DNA from: a secondary endosymbiont of Ctenarytaina eucalypti
GTDB taxonomy: Bacteria > Pseudomonadota > Gammaproteobacteria > Enterobacterales > Enterobacteriaceae
Direction of reading: 5' to 3'
NCBI RefSeq assembly: GCF_000287335.1
Contig: NC_018419.1
Coordinates: 310,001-374,000 of the forward strand
DNA length: 64,000 nucleotides
In this document: piece after piece, positions 1 through 10,109 of the stretch
Numbering within the stretch: the first letter of the stretch is position 1
How the letters are laid out: the number at the start of each line of letters is the position of its first letter
Made by a program: the position numbers and the translations under genes
Notes under the pieces: model-generated
Databases searched by the model: none
The model's input: only the letters and a program-made list of their open reading frames with translations
What the model was told of the DNA's origin: nothing

Positions 1-949
1 CCAGGAATGGAACTTACTGATAGGAGATCAATGCAAAATAATCTATATCGTGTACTGGAAGAATCATGCTGATAGACCATAACCCGAACATTATCAGACA
101 ATAGCATGCTCGTATTAACGTCTTGTATTAAGATCACGCGGTCGAAGGTAAGCCGGTGTAATCCGCGTATTACCAATTCCCTCCTTCCCCATGTGGGGAG
201 GCGTCAATTTTTTCGGACTTTTTTGACGTCATTCGCTTGATACCGGCTAACAACCAGATGCTCTTCTACAAGCTTTTAGATGAGTCCTACCGCTGTCAAA
301 AGTTGAGCGTAATTTTTCGATTGGCATTATCCTCTGAAGCTCTAGGAGAACGAAGGATAAAAATTTCGGCTTTTATGCTGAGTAAAGCACGCCTCTACTC
401 TATAGGCTTTATCTGGCACTGTTAAGTAACGGCAGTAAATAATATCCGATGTGCTGTTCTTGAAGATCAGGGGCTAGCAATGTTTTCTAAAACACCTCTA
501 ATAAATCAACGTTATTTATAATGCCAGTTGGCAGAGTTGAGCTCCGACTAGAGAAATCTTGATTAATGATCGCCCTCTGTATTTTGGCTATGCCTACTAC
601 CGTAGTAGGCACGTCTATACCATTTTCTAGGATGCCTGTAAAAGCATCAACCGCGACAGTGTATCAACTAACCACTGGACTTACCGCTTAAGCCTACACA
701 CTACCTCTGGGTGGGAGGAAAAAGCAACCAACCCTCGATAAAATACAGCTCCTGTCCGGGGGCCTGCAGCAGGATCATCCTAATAACTCTCACAATTGCC
801 TCACTCTTGAGCAGAAATAAGGCATGGACTTCTTGCACACGCTAATTTTCCGCTAAGGGTTAGTGTGCCAATCGCGGGACTAGTGTCGCTGACTATATCG
901 CTGTATTCAAAAATCATACATCTTATGCTCGAACGATAGGCGAAAAGTA
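1..949. other. no recognisable gene
   Basis: No open frame here has a recognisable product. A weak hairpin of about 7 pairs with a T-run after it lies near 183-220, which could be an old terminator on the plus strand, but no gene can be tied to it. The DNA is probably eroded coding sequence. Confidence 0.5.
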
Positions 950-1160
950 GCTCGTGTATTGATGTAACGCATGATTTCAGGATAATGACGCACGTCGTGT
1001 AGGATTGGATCGTTGTAATGCAAAACAGCGCGCTGATCGGAGATAGACGCCGATAACAATAACCGTGCGTTACCGATACACGACTTACTAGGTCTGGGAT
1101 AAATACGCCTAAACTGCGGGGCGGCCATGACAGAAAATAACGCTCTCGGAGCAACAGCAC
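950..1160 (-). pseudogene. acnA: relic of aconitase A C-terminus
   Basis: Read on the minus strand, about 1112-1080 gives GVFIPDLVSR, resembling the AcnA stretch GATVPVTLTR. About 1025-970 gives LHYNDPILHDVR, resembling the AcnA end LTYYQNDGILHYVIR. The two pieces are in different frames, and the rest of the 890-residue enzyme is not visible before fabI begins. AcnA would convert citrate to isocitrate in the TCA cycle. In E. coli acnA lies in the same chromosomal neighbourhood as fabI and pyrF, which supports the call. Identification is by eye. Confidence 0.55.
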
Positions 1161-1357
1161 TACGCTTTAATCACCTAGTCTTTATAAGACGCTGGTAAAT
1201 ATCCTTAAGTATGCGCCTAGAAAACGATGAGAGCAGCTACACTAGGGAAAAAGTTCATGCTAGAATGTACCATGGATTTTTAAAATCAGGCGCCCTTTTG
1301 TCAGATTAACCAAAAAGCGCTTAATCACATGTAATAATGATCAAAAGGATTAATGAG

Positions 1358-2146
1358 ATGGGCTTTCTTTCGGGTAAGCGCATTCTGGTAACTGGCGTTG
1401 CCAGCAAGCGTTCAATTGCATACGGTATCGCTCAGGCTCTGCATCGAGAAAGTGCAGAGATTTCATTCACTTATCAGCATGAAAAATTGAAATCACGGGT
1501 TGAAAGGATTGCCTTGGATTTTCAATCCAGCATCGTTCTGCCGTGCAACGTTGCGGAAGATAGCAGCATCGCAACCCTGTTCGCCAATTTATCCACGTTT
1601 TGGCCAATGTTTGACGGTTTCGTGCATGCCATTGCTTATGCTCCTAGTGGGCAATTAAATGGAAACTACCTGAACGCCATAACCCGAGAAGGTTTCGCCG
1701 TCGCTCATGATATTAGTGCTTATAGCTTCGCAGCTCTGGCAAAGGCTTGCCAGCCAATGCTTAATCTTAACTCAGCCCTACTGACACTAACCTATCTAGG
1801 AGCTGAACGTGTCATTCCCAATTATAATGTCATGGGTTTGGCCAAAGCCTCCTTAGAAGCCAATGCCCGCTATATGGCTAACTCTATGGGACCACAGGGC
1901 GTCCGGGTAAACGCGATTTCTGCAGGCCCTATCAAAACGCTGGCCGCTGCTGGCATTAAAAATTTCAAAAAGATGTTATCTTACTGCGAATCGATCTCGC
2001 CAATTCGACGAGTAGTAACTATTGAAGACATCGGCAATGCCGCTGCTTTCCTGTGCTCCGATCTGTCAGCGGGTATTACCGGTGAAGTTATACACGTGGA
2101 CGGGGGCTTTAATATTTCTGCAATGCATGAGCTCAACCTTGAATAA
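1358..2146 (+). CDS. fabI: enoyl-[acyl-carrier-protein] reductase (NADH) FabI
   Basis: FabI catalyses the last reduction of each fatty acid elongation cycle, turning trans-2-enoyl-ACP into acyl-ACP with NADH in the cytosol. The ATG at 1358 gives 262 residues, the same as E. coli FabI, and AAGGA lies about 10 bases upstream. An in-frame ATG at 1337 would only add seven unconserved residues. The N-terminus [20 protein letters not shown] is the Rossmann dinucleotide loop. The catalytic Tyr and Lys sit in [12 protein letters not shown] with the family Y-x6-K spacing, and the C-terminus keeps [15 protein letters not shown] hairpin terminator follows at 2220. Its old neighbours are gone. Retention implies the symbiont still builds its own membrane lipids. 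Confidence 0.97.
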   Translation: MGFLSGKRILVTGVASKRSIAYGIAQALHRESAEISFTYQHEKLKSRVERIALDFQSSIVLPCNVAEDSSIATLFANLSTFWPMFDGFVHAIAYAPSGQLNGNYLNAITREGFAVAHDISAYSFAALAKACQPMLNLNSALLTLTYLGAERVIPNYNVMGLAKASLEANARYMANSMGPQGVRVNAISAGPIKTLAAAGIKNFKKMLSYCESISPIRRVVTIEDIGNAAAFLCSDLSAGITGEVIHVDGGFNISAMHELNLE

Positions 2147-2219
2147 TCTCCTCAGAAAACTAGGCGTTTAGCTCCTCGCTTCCGGCTATGTATACGTCTT
2201 CGCCGCATGTTAATCGCTT

Positions 2220-2257
2220 GCTTCTTCTCAGTTTGAGAAGAAGCTTGCTTTCTTTTT
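2220..2257 (+). terminator. Rho-independent terminator of fabI
   Basis: An 11 bp perfect stem (GCTTCTTCTCA at 2220-2230, pairing with 2234-2244) with a 3-base loop is followed by a T-rich tract with five Ts in a row near 2251-2255. It lies about 75 bases after the fabI stop on the same strand. Confidence 0.75.
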
Positions 2258-2950
2258 AGGCATAATTACTTCGGCTCAGACGCTAATATTAAATCCCCGT
2301 TATCGCGTGTTATGTAAAAATTCTGAGCATCTTAGAAAAGCTTCATCATTTTTATAACAGAATCAGCGAGTCTACATAACAGCTGTTGCAAACAACCAAG
2401 CACTAATTTTATAGTGAGCACTGTTTTTTTGCTATTGCTATCCAAGCAACTTGGTTTACGATCGGACATGCGTTGTCTTGGTTGCTCTCCGATAAAATCG
2501 GACCTAGCACATCCCAGGAATGAAGCAAGCCAAGTGAATCATGGCCGAGATTTTTCTTGATTTGAAAATATGCATGAAATAAAAATACTGTTTTTAGACA
2601 GCTTGAAATTGTTGAATAATTAGAGATGATGCTGTTCTATTATGAGGGGGTTAAATGAGTCTTTTAAAAAGAGAGGGTTTTAGTCATCAGTATTGATGCA
2701 TCGTTCCAGGGTTGCTAGATAAAAAGCCGCCACTTTCTTGCAGAGAGTAACGGACTCATGTACCACTCATGAGTAATATTATTACGATATAGTACAGATT
2801 ATGCGATATATGTTTGGTCTCGCACTCAAAGCATTACAGAGATATGTAATTTTTTTAACCGATATTACTGCATCTATGATGTCCTGACTCTGCTTTTCTA
2901 AGACAGTATCCAAGAAAGTGAATATCCGCATAAAAAATAAACACGCGACT
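2258..2950. other. no recognisable gene
   Basis: AT-rich, stop-dense DNA between the fabI terminator and the mutH relic. The unseen C-terminal part of mutH may extend into its right edge, but I could not recognise it. Confidence 0.5.
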
Positions 2951-3325
2951 AAATAGCTTCATTTAGTCATTAATGACTCTCTCTTGAAAGTTTGTTGTGT
3001 CAAAGGCATAAAAATACCTTCAGCAAGGTGTCGATAAACGCAGCGCGAGGTATACAATTCATCTGGAAGCGGGAAGGGAAACACATACCATTCGCTATTG
3101 TGATTGATCACACAAAAGTACCAATAACCTACATACTCTACATGGGGTGAATAAAACATACTTACTGTCAAACCCGAGTAGCAGTGTCTAACAGTTACGT
3201 CTACTCAATAGTCATCATACTGTATAAAGACAGAAGATCATTAACGGCACTCACATAGGTGTTACCCCCGCTCAGCTGAAACGCTTTTAGGTAGTCTTCT
3301 GTGTCTACATTACTCTCATGTATAA
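2951..3325 (-). pseudogene. mutH: relic of DNA mismatch repair endonuclease MutH
   Basis: On the minus strand about 3316-3248 reads DTEDYLKAFQLSGGNTYVSA, resembling the MutH N-terminus [20 protein letters not shown]. The stretch 3171-2959 is an open fragment with weaker likeness to the central MutH region (PDEL versus PNEE in the right relative place). MutH nicks the unmethylated strand at hemimethylated GATC sites during mismatch repair. In E. coli mutH and rppH are divergent neighbours, and this relic is divergent from the intact rppH. The 229-residue enzyme clearly cannot be made. Confidence 0.55.
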
Positions 3326-3662
3326 ATAACCGAAGCGATAGAAATTCTCATACATTGCATAGCTGAATGACGTCATGATGTATAGCTACTAGCAGTCGCA
3401 TAACAGAAGAAGCAGCCTGATAGTAACTGTCTCATCAAAAGAATCTTGTTTTTTAAAAAATGTTAGTAGTTGTGTTGAAGATTTAAAATCTTCTTTTCTG
3501 TAGAAGCTATGTGTTAAAGGGCGGCTATCAACTACAGCACTGATGATTCACATCCTAGATTATTGCAATAAGAAAACGATTAGTTCCCTGCAGTGGTTTA
3601 CCGTTCAGAGTAAGTATGAAACAATTCCATCATCTTACATTCTATTTAATCGAGGTCGTTTC

Positions 3663-4187
3663 GTGATCGATGATAATGGCTACCGTCTGAACGTTGGTAT
3701 TGTAATCTGTAATCTCGAGGGAAAAGTGCTATGGGCGAGGAGATACAAACAGCATTCCTGGCAGTTCCCCCAAGGGGGGATCAACACTGGTGAAACCACG
3801 GAACAGGCAATGTACCGTGAGCTCTTTGAGGAAGTCGGTTTGAGGATAAAAGATGTGCGTATCCTGGCGGCGACCCGTAGCTGGCTCTATTATAAACTTC
3901 CTGTACGGCTCGTGCGATGGAACAGCAAGCCTCTGTGTATTGGTCAGAAGCAAAAATGGTTTCTACTACAGCTTATAGCTCCAGATACGGATATCAATAT
4001 GCATCCGCAACGCGAGGGGACCCCAGAATTTGACAATTGGCGTTGGGTTAGCTTTTGGTACCCAGTACGTCAAGTCATTGCCTTTAAACGAGACGTGTAC
4101 CAACGCGTTATGAAAGAATTTTCTGGCGTTATAATGGGGCCAGAAAAAACCACTTCGCAATATTCCGCAACCGCAAACAGATGGTAA
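3663..4187 (+). CDS. rppH: RNA pyrophosphohydrolase RppH (Nudix)
   Basis: RppH removes pyrophosphate from 5'-triphosphorylated mRNAs and so triggers RNase E decay. The start chosen is GTG at 3663, with GAGG about 8 bases upstream. It gives 174 residues beginning [17 protein letters not shown], matching the E. coli [17 protein letters not shown] start (176 residues). The frame stays open back to an ATG at 3543, but those 40 residues are unlike the family. The Nudix box is complete: [20 protein letters not shown]. The end is less conserved, as is usual. In E. coli it is followed by ptsP, lgt and thyA; here ptsP and thyA are relics and lgt is intact. Confidence 0.96.
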   Translation: MIDDNGYRLNVGIVICNLEGKVLWARRYKQHSWQFPQGGINTGETTEQAMYRELFEEVGLRIKDVRILAATRSWLYYKLPVRLVRWNSKPLCIGQKQKWFLLQLIAPDTDINMHPQREGTPEFDNWRWVSFWYPVRQVIAFKRDVYQRVMKEFSGVIMGPEKTTSQYSATANRW

Positions 4188-4301
4188 AGACAGTTATCTA
4201 GACATCTTATTCTTTCCTCTGTTCGGAAAATCTTTCAATAGGCCACATCCGAACTGACTGTGCTACTGTCACTTGACATGCTGCCTTATAAAACATCTCA
4301 A

Positions 4302-6100
4302 AACATGAACGCCGCAGTCTATGCGATCTATGTGGCCGATAACGATCGTCACTGATATAACCCAATGGCGATACAGGAGTGAGCTAAACCTAATAGAAAA
4401 ATCATGCTTCTATTTAATTAAAAAGTTCACAGGTTAGTCGTAGTCATAACGAGGCCAATTAATCTTCTAGATACCTATCGCCCCTCCTAGTATCAAATAC
4501 ATTCTAGTGGTAAAAATTACGTTTTATTAATTTTCTTAGTGCGAATTATGCATTTCCGTCAACTACGCCACGCATTACTCCTTTATTGGCATGAGTATTA
4601 GAAATTTTAAAAAAACCGACGTATTATTTATGGTCATGATAAACATGAAAATGGCTAACGTTCTATTCTAAGCTTGGTGCAGTAAACCGCCAAGACAGTG
4701 CCGCTAGAACGCACCTGCGTACTGGCCGCTACGCGGTGCATAAGCGCGCTCCAGGACCAGATGGGGAGGGGATCAATTCATCTTGCCTTGACCGGGGTTT
4801 GTCAGATTTCAACTTAGATCGCGACCCTGCGCACACGCGATTGACACGCGTTCGGCCAGCGACGGCTGTTCCGAATTGATTATGGTGTGTACAATTTTAT
4901 TAAATAACCCCCTGCGCTTCTAACGGACTGTTTTCATCTTTGCGCTAGAATAGGCGCGCCTGAATGCAATGCTTCAGGAGAATACACTATAAGACTTAGA
5001 TATGATACCCGAAGCTTTTCTTAACTTCCACCAACGGTTCCTGCGACAGGCAAAGATGAGCCGCGGTCATAGACAACCAAATCCAGATGAGCTTGTTCCA
5101 GCACCGCTTACTGAGCAATAAAAAATAACGTAGTGCATGCTCTACTGCTCAGTATTAGAGAGCGGATTGTGCGATAGTAGCACTCGAACCTAGTCAGAGA
5201 GAGGTGCGTAACATGCCGCTACTCGAAGCAGCGGATGCAGAAAACGCCCCAACGCTGATAAGCGGCGCACCTCTTCAGTTAATTCTCAAAAACAGAACGA
5301 GCATAGAACATGCCGGGCGCCTTGCAGAGGCGTATAAAAAACATTATTCTTTACCTCACTAAATTGGTTTTGGTTGTGTAATGCAGATTTCCATAGAAAA
5401 AAATTCGAATCGGGCAAGATTGAAAAATATTGCAACTGTAACAAGATCAATTGGTAACGCTACATACCCTAGTAATCGTCAGTAATCAACAGCTATCACA
5501 TATACCTCTATGAAAGAAAATACCCACAGAACTGGACTGGTGACACCTTCATATTACCCTTAACTGGCTCCCGATTTCTAGGGTTTCTCCATCCAGTATC
5601 GTGTCGTTACCGACCTATTTAGCATTTTATTATGGCTAATCACTAGCGTGGGTTGGCTTAAAAAGTGCGCGGGCTTCATCTAGCGCGGTAGCCACGCAGT
5701 AAAAGAGTGTTGTCTGGTAGAATATGCGCTATTCAATTTACTCATTAGTATCATGATAGTATTTCTAGTTATTTTGTGCAAACTAGCTAGCTTGATTGAA
5801 GGCTAACTTACAATAGGGCCCTGTTACACCAAAAAGCGATTATTAAAACTATTCTCCTCTTTATTAAGGTAGAAGTATGCTAAAATAAATTATTTTCGCT
5901 TTTGCAATGGTCAGCATGGTGTCTATAGAAACGCGCATATGTTGAATAAAATCTTTAATGCAGTCGGTTCAGTGAATCTGCAGATCTCTACAACGTACAA
6001 TCTTGTAGTTAGACTCTATAACAATGGTATAAATGAGATGTAAAAGCATTGTTACTAAAGCTTCATAGTAGAATAAAATAATTTTTTTTATTCAACAACT
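4302..6100 (+). pseudogene. ptsP: relic of PTS enzyme I-Ntr (PtsP)
   Basis: The 1.97 kb between rppH and lgt is where enterobacteria carry ptsP (about 2.25 kb). At 4305-4403 the plus strand reads MNAAVYAIYVADNDRH, stop, YNPMA and on to AKPNR, which follows PtsP MDTEVCSVYLADHDRR-CYYLMA and KKPRGR with two in-frame stops. At about 5177-5242 it reads VALEPSQREVRNMPLLEAAD, matching the linker TLDPALERERLTGALEEAAN. Between and after these I recognise nothing, so the right limit is set by lgt. PtsP is a GAF-domain sensor kinase feeding the nitrogen PTS, so that pathway cannot be driven from here. Confidence 0.75.
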
Positions 6101-6160
6101 AAGGCGAGCGTTGATGCATCTAGCATCTGCGTAATAAAAACACCAAAATTGTGGTGATGC

Positions 6161-7015
6161 ATGACGAGTCATTATCTGGCTTTACCTGTAATTGACCCTC
6201 GGATCTTTTCCCTGGGTCCTTTTTCTGTGCACTGGTACGGGCTGATGTATCTAGTTGGCTTCATCTTTGCCATGAAGCGCGCCGTGCGGTGCGCGTATAG
6301 CCAAAAAATTGGCGGTCGAAGAGAGGTTGAAAATCTACTATATGCAAGTTTTTTAGGGGTTTTGTTCGGTGGTCGTATCGGTTATGTTGTATTTTACAAC
6401 TTATCGTTTTTTCTTGATAATCCGCTATACTTATTTAAGTTATGGGACGGTGGTATGTCATTTCACGGCGGATTGATAGGCGTTATCGTGGTGATGCTAT
6501 CGTTCGCCCATAGCACCCAACGCCCCTTTTTCCAAATCGCTGATTTTATCTCACCGTTAGCGCCGTTTGGTCTGGGCGCTGGACGTGTAGGAAATTTTAT
6601 CAACGGTGAGCTCTGGGGTAGAGTCACCACCGACGCTCCTTGGGCAATGCTTTTCCCAGGCTCACGAAAAGAAGATTTAGCTCAGCTGCCAGGCAACCCA
6701 GAGTGGCGAACGTTATTCGAGCACTACGGTATGCTGCCCCGTCATCCATCTCAGATCTACGAAATGCTCCTTGAAGGCATAGTGCTTTTTATTATTCTCA
6801 ATCTTTTTGTCCGTAAACCACGGCCTAGCGGCAGCGTCTCCGGGTTGTTTCTTCTTTGCTATGGCTTTTTTCGTATTCTAGTAGAATTTTTCCGCCAGCC
6901 TGATGCTCACTTAGGCCTGTTTGGAGGTATCATTAGCATGGGGCAGATGTTATCACTACCGATGATTCTAGCCGGGGCTATGATAATCACTTGGTCCTAT
7001 AACCACCGTCTATAG
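6161..7015 (+). CDS. lgt: phosphatidylglycerol-prolipoprotein diacylglyceryl transferase Lgt
   Basis: Lgt is the inner-membrane enzyme that moves diacylglycerol from phosphatidylglycerol to the lipobox cysteine of prolipoproteins, the first step of lipoprotein maturation. The product is 284 residues (E. coli 291) with several hydrophobic helices. Landmarks are [12 protein letters not shown]-like [15 protein letters not shown], the HGGL loop in [13 protein letters not shown] and the Lgt signature [14 protein letters not shown]. The ATG at 6161 matches the family N-terminus, with only a weak GGTGAT upstream. It keeps its ancestral place between ptsP and thyA, both now relics. Retention implies lipoproteins still matter for the envelope. 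Confidence 0.97.
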   Translation: MTSHYLALPVIDPRIFSLGPFSVHWYGLMYLVGFIFAMKRAVRCAYSQKIGGRREVENLLYASFLGVLFGGRIGYVVFYNLSFFLDNPLYLFKLWDGGMSFHGGLIGVIVVMLSFAHSTQRPFFQIADFISPLAPFGLGAGRVGNFINGELWGRVTTDAPWAMLFPGSRKEDLAQLPGNPEWRTLFEHYGMLPRHPSQIYEMLLEGIVLFIILNLFVRKPRPSGSVSGLFLLCYGFFRILVEFFRQPDAHLGLFGGIISMGQMLSLPMILAGAMIITWSYNHRL

Positions 7016-7379
7016 AAACAGATTTTTTAATTGATAAAAAACAGTATTTAAATGCCATATCTCTGGTATGTTCAAATAGTGCTTCGCAAACAGATGGCTA
7101 CGATATCGTAAAAGACTCTGTAGTGATTAGGTCATCACATGCCTGTATAAGGTGTATGAGGGTTTCCTTTGCAAAGAACCAAATTCTGCTTATTTTAGTT
7201 GAATATAGATGCACTGCTATAAATCACGTTACGGTGATTCCAAGCTTCTTGATGTTTGGCAGCGCGCACTCTGCTAAAATAGAGCCGGAAAATAAAAGTA
7301 GCGCTTGAGGGTAAGCGTCCAGCCGGAAAGTAACGCTCTTGGGAAAACTGCCTTGCAGGTCTATCTTTGAGCTATGCAG

Positions 7380-7450
7380 GTTTGGCAAAAGTGATGCCTC
7401 GGTTCAGGAAAGATCCCGATACCTACCATCTCATCATTTTCGATTAAAGC
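7380..7450 (+). pseudogene. thyA: fragment of thymidylate synthase ThyA
   Basis: At 7400-7444 the plus strand reads RFRKDPDTYHLIIFD, aligning with ThyA QLKNDPDSRRIIVSAW. The paired arginines of the dUMP phosphate site are replaced (SRR to TYH). The fragment lies about 380 bases after lgt, which is where thyA follows lgt in E. coli. No other piece of the 264-residue enzyme was recognised. ThyA makes dTMP, so dTMP would have to come from another gene or from salvage. Confidence 0.55.
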
Positions 7451-8835
7451 ACGATCACTCTGACTAAAAGTTTTCCTGGTTTTTTTGCTATTCACTATTT
7501 CACAAAATTATGTCACTAACGATAGCGCATGGTGTTATCGCTAATAAAATACGGGCTTGATTTGACAAACGCACTATTTAGTTAAAAATGAGCACGAGTC
7601 AGTAAAGTTATTGCAACTAATAGTCTATATGGTAAAAAAGTTTTTAACTAAAAAGTAACTTTCTTATAAAAACACCCAAGTGGAGCTATGTTGTAACAAC
7701 ATAGATGACCTATCGGTTATTCTTGCATCCAAGAAAAACACTTCTCCTTAATGACTAAGGTGAGTATCATCCTATGCAGCTAAAACTATCAAATATAGCG
7801 CTAATACTGAGTCAAGCACTTAACCTTTCGATGATGGCGTGTACAGAGAGATGCGATGTTGAAATGATATAGCTACTGCTAAGTAGCCTAAATACTTCTG
7901 CACGCATGCGACAAACAAAAACAATTTTTCTCAAAATCACAACATTTGCATGCGATGAAAGCGTTCATTAAAGTATGAATGCAACTAGCCTTAAAGTTTT
8001 AATAAAGCACGATCAACGCGTCATCAAATAGGTATTAAAAAGCAGAGTAGTATGTAAGCGTAATCCGGAACTAAAGAGCACGACACATCACATGATCTAT
8101 ACTGATTGATCAGTAAGCAGCGGCATCACTAACGCACAGGCACCTTCCGGCTTTTAACTCTCATTATACTCATCAGAACAGCACAGAAACAACGTCTTAC
8201 GGCGCTTACGATATGCATTACTCTCATAATGCTCTGTTGAAGAAAAGTAAAAAGCTATCGCATAAGCTTAACCAAAGAGTTGAAACCAGTTACTGATTCA
8301 CTTTATTGATAGTTAACAAAAGGAAATAAATGATCATTATCGCTGTATTGCTGAAAAGGCATTACAGTCAAAACACTTTTTAGCACTTCTCATCACTCTT
8401 TATAACTATGATGCAAAGCTAAACTGGGTCTCATAATCCAATCCCTCAACCAGATGATGTCATTAAACATGCTCTACTCTGTACACATCAGAAACGATAT
8501 TTTTCAAAAAATTTAGTAAAATACGGGAAGTAATAATAATGTAAAATATTTTAAATGTATTCGAGATGAGGAAAAATGAAGCTAACAACTCTATCCTTAT
8601 CGCTACACGACCGATAGATTGAGTTCTAATTAGAGTTCAGCGGAGCACTATTATCACCGACATAGGTGATGGCAAAGACGGCTATGAAGTTGATTACAAA
8701 TCAACTCCGCCAATGAGTTTATCGCAACTGAATCGGTAGGACCTACACTTAATCGAGCGAACAAGACTCTCGATTAAGCAATGAAGACTGAAGATTGACT
8801 GTTTAAACCTCTCGCTTCCACTGATAATTTTTAAA
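7451..8835. other. no recognisable gene
   Basis: Eroded AT-rich DNA between the thyA and yciH relics. No frame longer than about 60 codons has a familiar product. Remnants of genes that flank thyA or yciH may lie here unrecognised. Confidence 0.5.
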
Positions 8836-8837
8836 AG

Positions 8838-8995
8838 GTCTCATGTATCGCCTTAGATTGTCCTTAACCCCCTTCCACTGTGCCCATTACAGAACCAAAT
8901 CTCTTTGTAGCTCGCTACCACACACCGTGCAGCGCGTGGTTTCTCGCCCCAACACAAGAAGCAATTACGTTTATTTGGCACACCAATGGCCCTAC
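8838..8995 (-). pseudogene. yciH: relic of YciH (SUI1/eIF1 family)
   Basis: On the minus strand, near 8990-8960 one frame reads VCQINVI (YciH VCLITGV). Near 8932-8850 another reads RCTVCGSELQRDLVL, stop, WAQ (YciH KCGCGGAVKDGVIEIQ). The two cysteines, the RD/KD-x-V pattern and the place directly after pyrF, as in E. coli, support the call. Frameshift and stop make it dead. The plus-strand open frame over this area is a shadow. Confidence 0.45.
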
Positions 8996-9023
8996 GGTAC
9001 CACTAGCCTGATCATGAAAAAGT

Positions 9024-9055
9024 ACTACAATATCGCCCATTGACGATATTGTAGT
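9024..9055 (-). terminator. Rho-independent terminator of pyrF
   Basis: A 12 bp perfect stem (ACTACAATATCG at 9024-9035, pairing with 9044-9055) with an 8-base loop. Read on the minus strand the stem is followed by a five-T run (9022-9018 region), and it lies about 57 bases after the pyrF stop. It separates pyrF from the yciH relic. Confidence 0.7.
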
Positions 9056-9111
9056 CAGCGATGTGGAAGGTTTTATGTAGCCTGAAATCGAGAAAATAAA
9101 GGAGACAGTGT

Positions 9112-9879
9112 TTATGCGCCATGTGCCGTCCCGATATGTAACTCCTTTAGGATAGCCTCCAGAGCGGAAGAGGGGTCAGCTGATTGGGTAATAGGCCGAC
9201 CAATTACCATATAATCTACCCCCGCCAGCTGTGCCTGAAGTGGCGTCATCACCCTTCGCTGATCGTCTGAGTCACTACCTGCGGAGCGTATTCCCGGCGT
9301 CACAAGCTGAAACGCATCACCGCAGGCGATGTGCAATCGTGCTGCGTCTCTTGCAGAACAGACTACCCCATCTAAGCCGCATTCTTTAGCCAGTATAGCG
9401 AGTCGCACAGCGTAATCCGAAGCGCTATCGGTAATTCCTATTGATCTTAGATCCTCATCATTCATGCTAGTGAGCACTGTCACGGCAATAAGAGCGGAGG
9501 CGTTAGCTCCAAATGGTACCAGCGCTTCCCGTGCTGCTAGCATCATGCGCTTGCCGCCGCTAGCGTGTACATTGATCATCCATACCCCTAGGGCTGCTGC
9601 TGCGTTAACCGCTTTGCCCACCGTATTGGGAATATCGTAAAATTTTAGGTCCAGAAAAACTTCAAATCCGCGCTGCTGCAAGTCGTCTACTAGCCTCGGC
9701 CCTGCCTGGGTAAATAGTGCTTTGCCAACTTTTAACCGGCATTGCTTCGGCTCCACTTTATCGACAAACGCTAGCGTCTGCGATACATCGGCATAATCTA
9801 ACGCCACAATCACAGGCGAACCTGCCCCTTTCGGAGATAATAAAATAGCGTCAGAGGAAGATAAAATCGTACTCGTCAT
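9112..9879 (-). CDS. pyrF: orotidine 5'-phosphate decarboxylase PyrF
   Basis: PyrF decarboxylates OMP to UMP, the last step of de novo pyrimidine synthesis. The product is 255 residues (E. coli 245); the extra residues are in the N-terminal tail and C-terminus. The active-site signature is [10 protein letters not shown], and the fold markers [29 protein letters not shown] and [10 protein letters not shown] are present. The start at 9879 has GAGAGA upstream. In E. coli the order is lapA-lapB-pyrF-yciH; here pyrF is the only survivor, with lapB and lapA relics upstream and a yciH relic downstream. Confidence 0.97.
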   Translation of the reverse strand: MTSTILSSSDAILLSPKGAGSPVIVALDYADVSQTLAFVDKVEPKQCRLKVGKALFTQAGPRLVDDLQQRGFEVFLDLKFYDIPNTVGKAVNAAAALGVWMINVHASGGKRMMLAAREALVPFGANASALIAVTVLTSMNDEDLRSIGITDSASDYAVRLAILAKECGLDGVVCSARDAARLHIACGDAFQLVTPGIRSAGSDSDDQRRVMTPLQAQLAGVDYMVIGRPITQSADPSSALEAILKELHIGTAHGA

Positions 9880-9977
9880 AAAATCTCTCGATGGCGGCCA
9901 TAGGCATCAGATCTGTTAACGTTTTCTTTATTGTACCTTCCCGCGTCGATAAAACATAGCATGAGCACCATAAAGCG

Positions 9978-10019
9978 CCCTCTCTTCGCGTTAGGTGATT
10001 ATCTAACGCGAAGAGAGGG
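9978..10019. repeat. 17 bp perfect inverted repeat between lapB relic and pyrF
   Basis: Arms are 9978-9994 (CCCTCTCTTCGCGTTAG) and 10003-10019 with an 8-base loop and no mismatch. There is no T-run on either side, so it is not a typical terminator. It sits in the leader of pyrF, so the transcript would carry a very stable hairpin about 100 bases before the start codon. Confidence 0.9.
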
Positions 10020-10109
10020 AAAGGATCAGTATTTCTAATCGCATGCCAGCATCTCCATATCACGCCTGGTGCGGTAAAAAAAATCTATATGCGCACAGAA
10101 GAGACAAGA

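Noticed and set aside
801-1160. 119-codon minus open frame as an intact hypothetical gene
   Set aside because: Its content alternates frames in matching the end of AcnA, so it is a pseudogene fragment, not a gene.
8843-9043. 66-codon plus-strand frame as a gene
   Set aside because: It lies antisense to the yciH relic and over the pyrF terminator hairpin and has no family likeness.
10040-10070. Frame reading FTAPGVIWRCW on the minus strand, first taken as the LapB C-terminus
   Set aside because: A much better and correctly placed LapB end (RYRCQKCGFT) ending at 10110 was found, so this is chance likeness.
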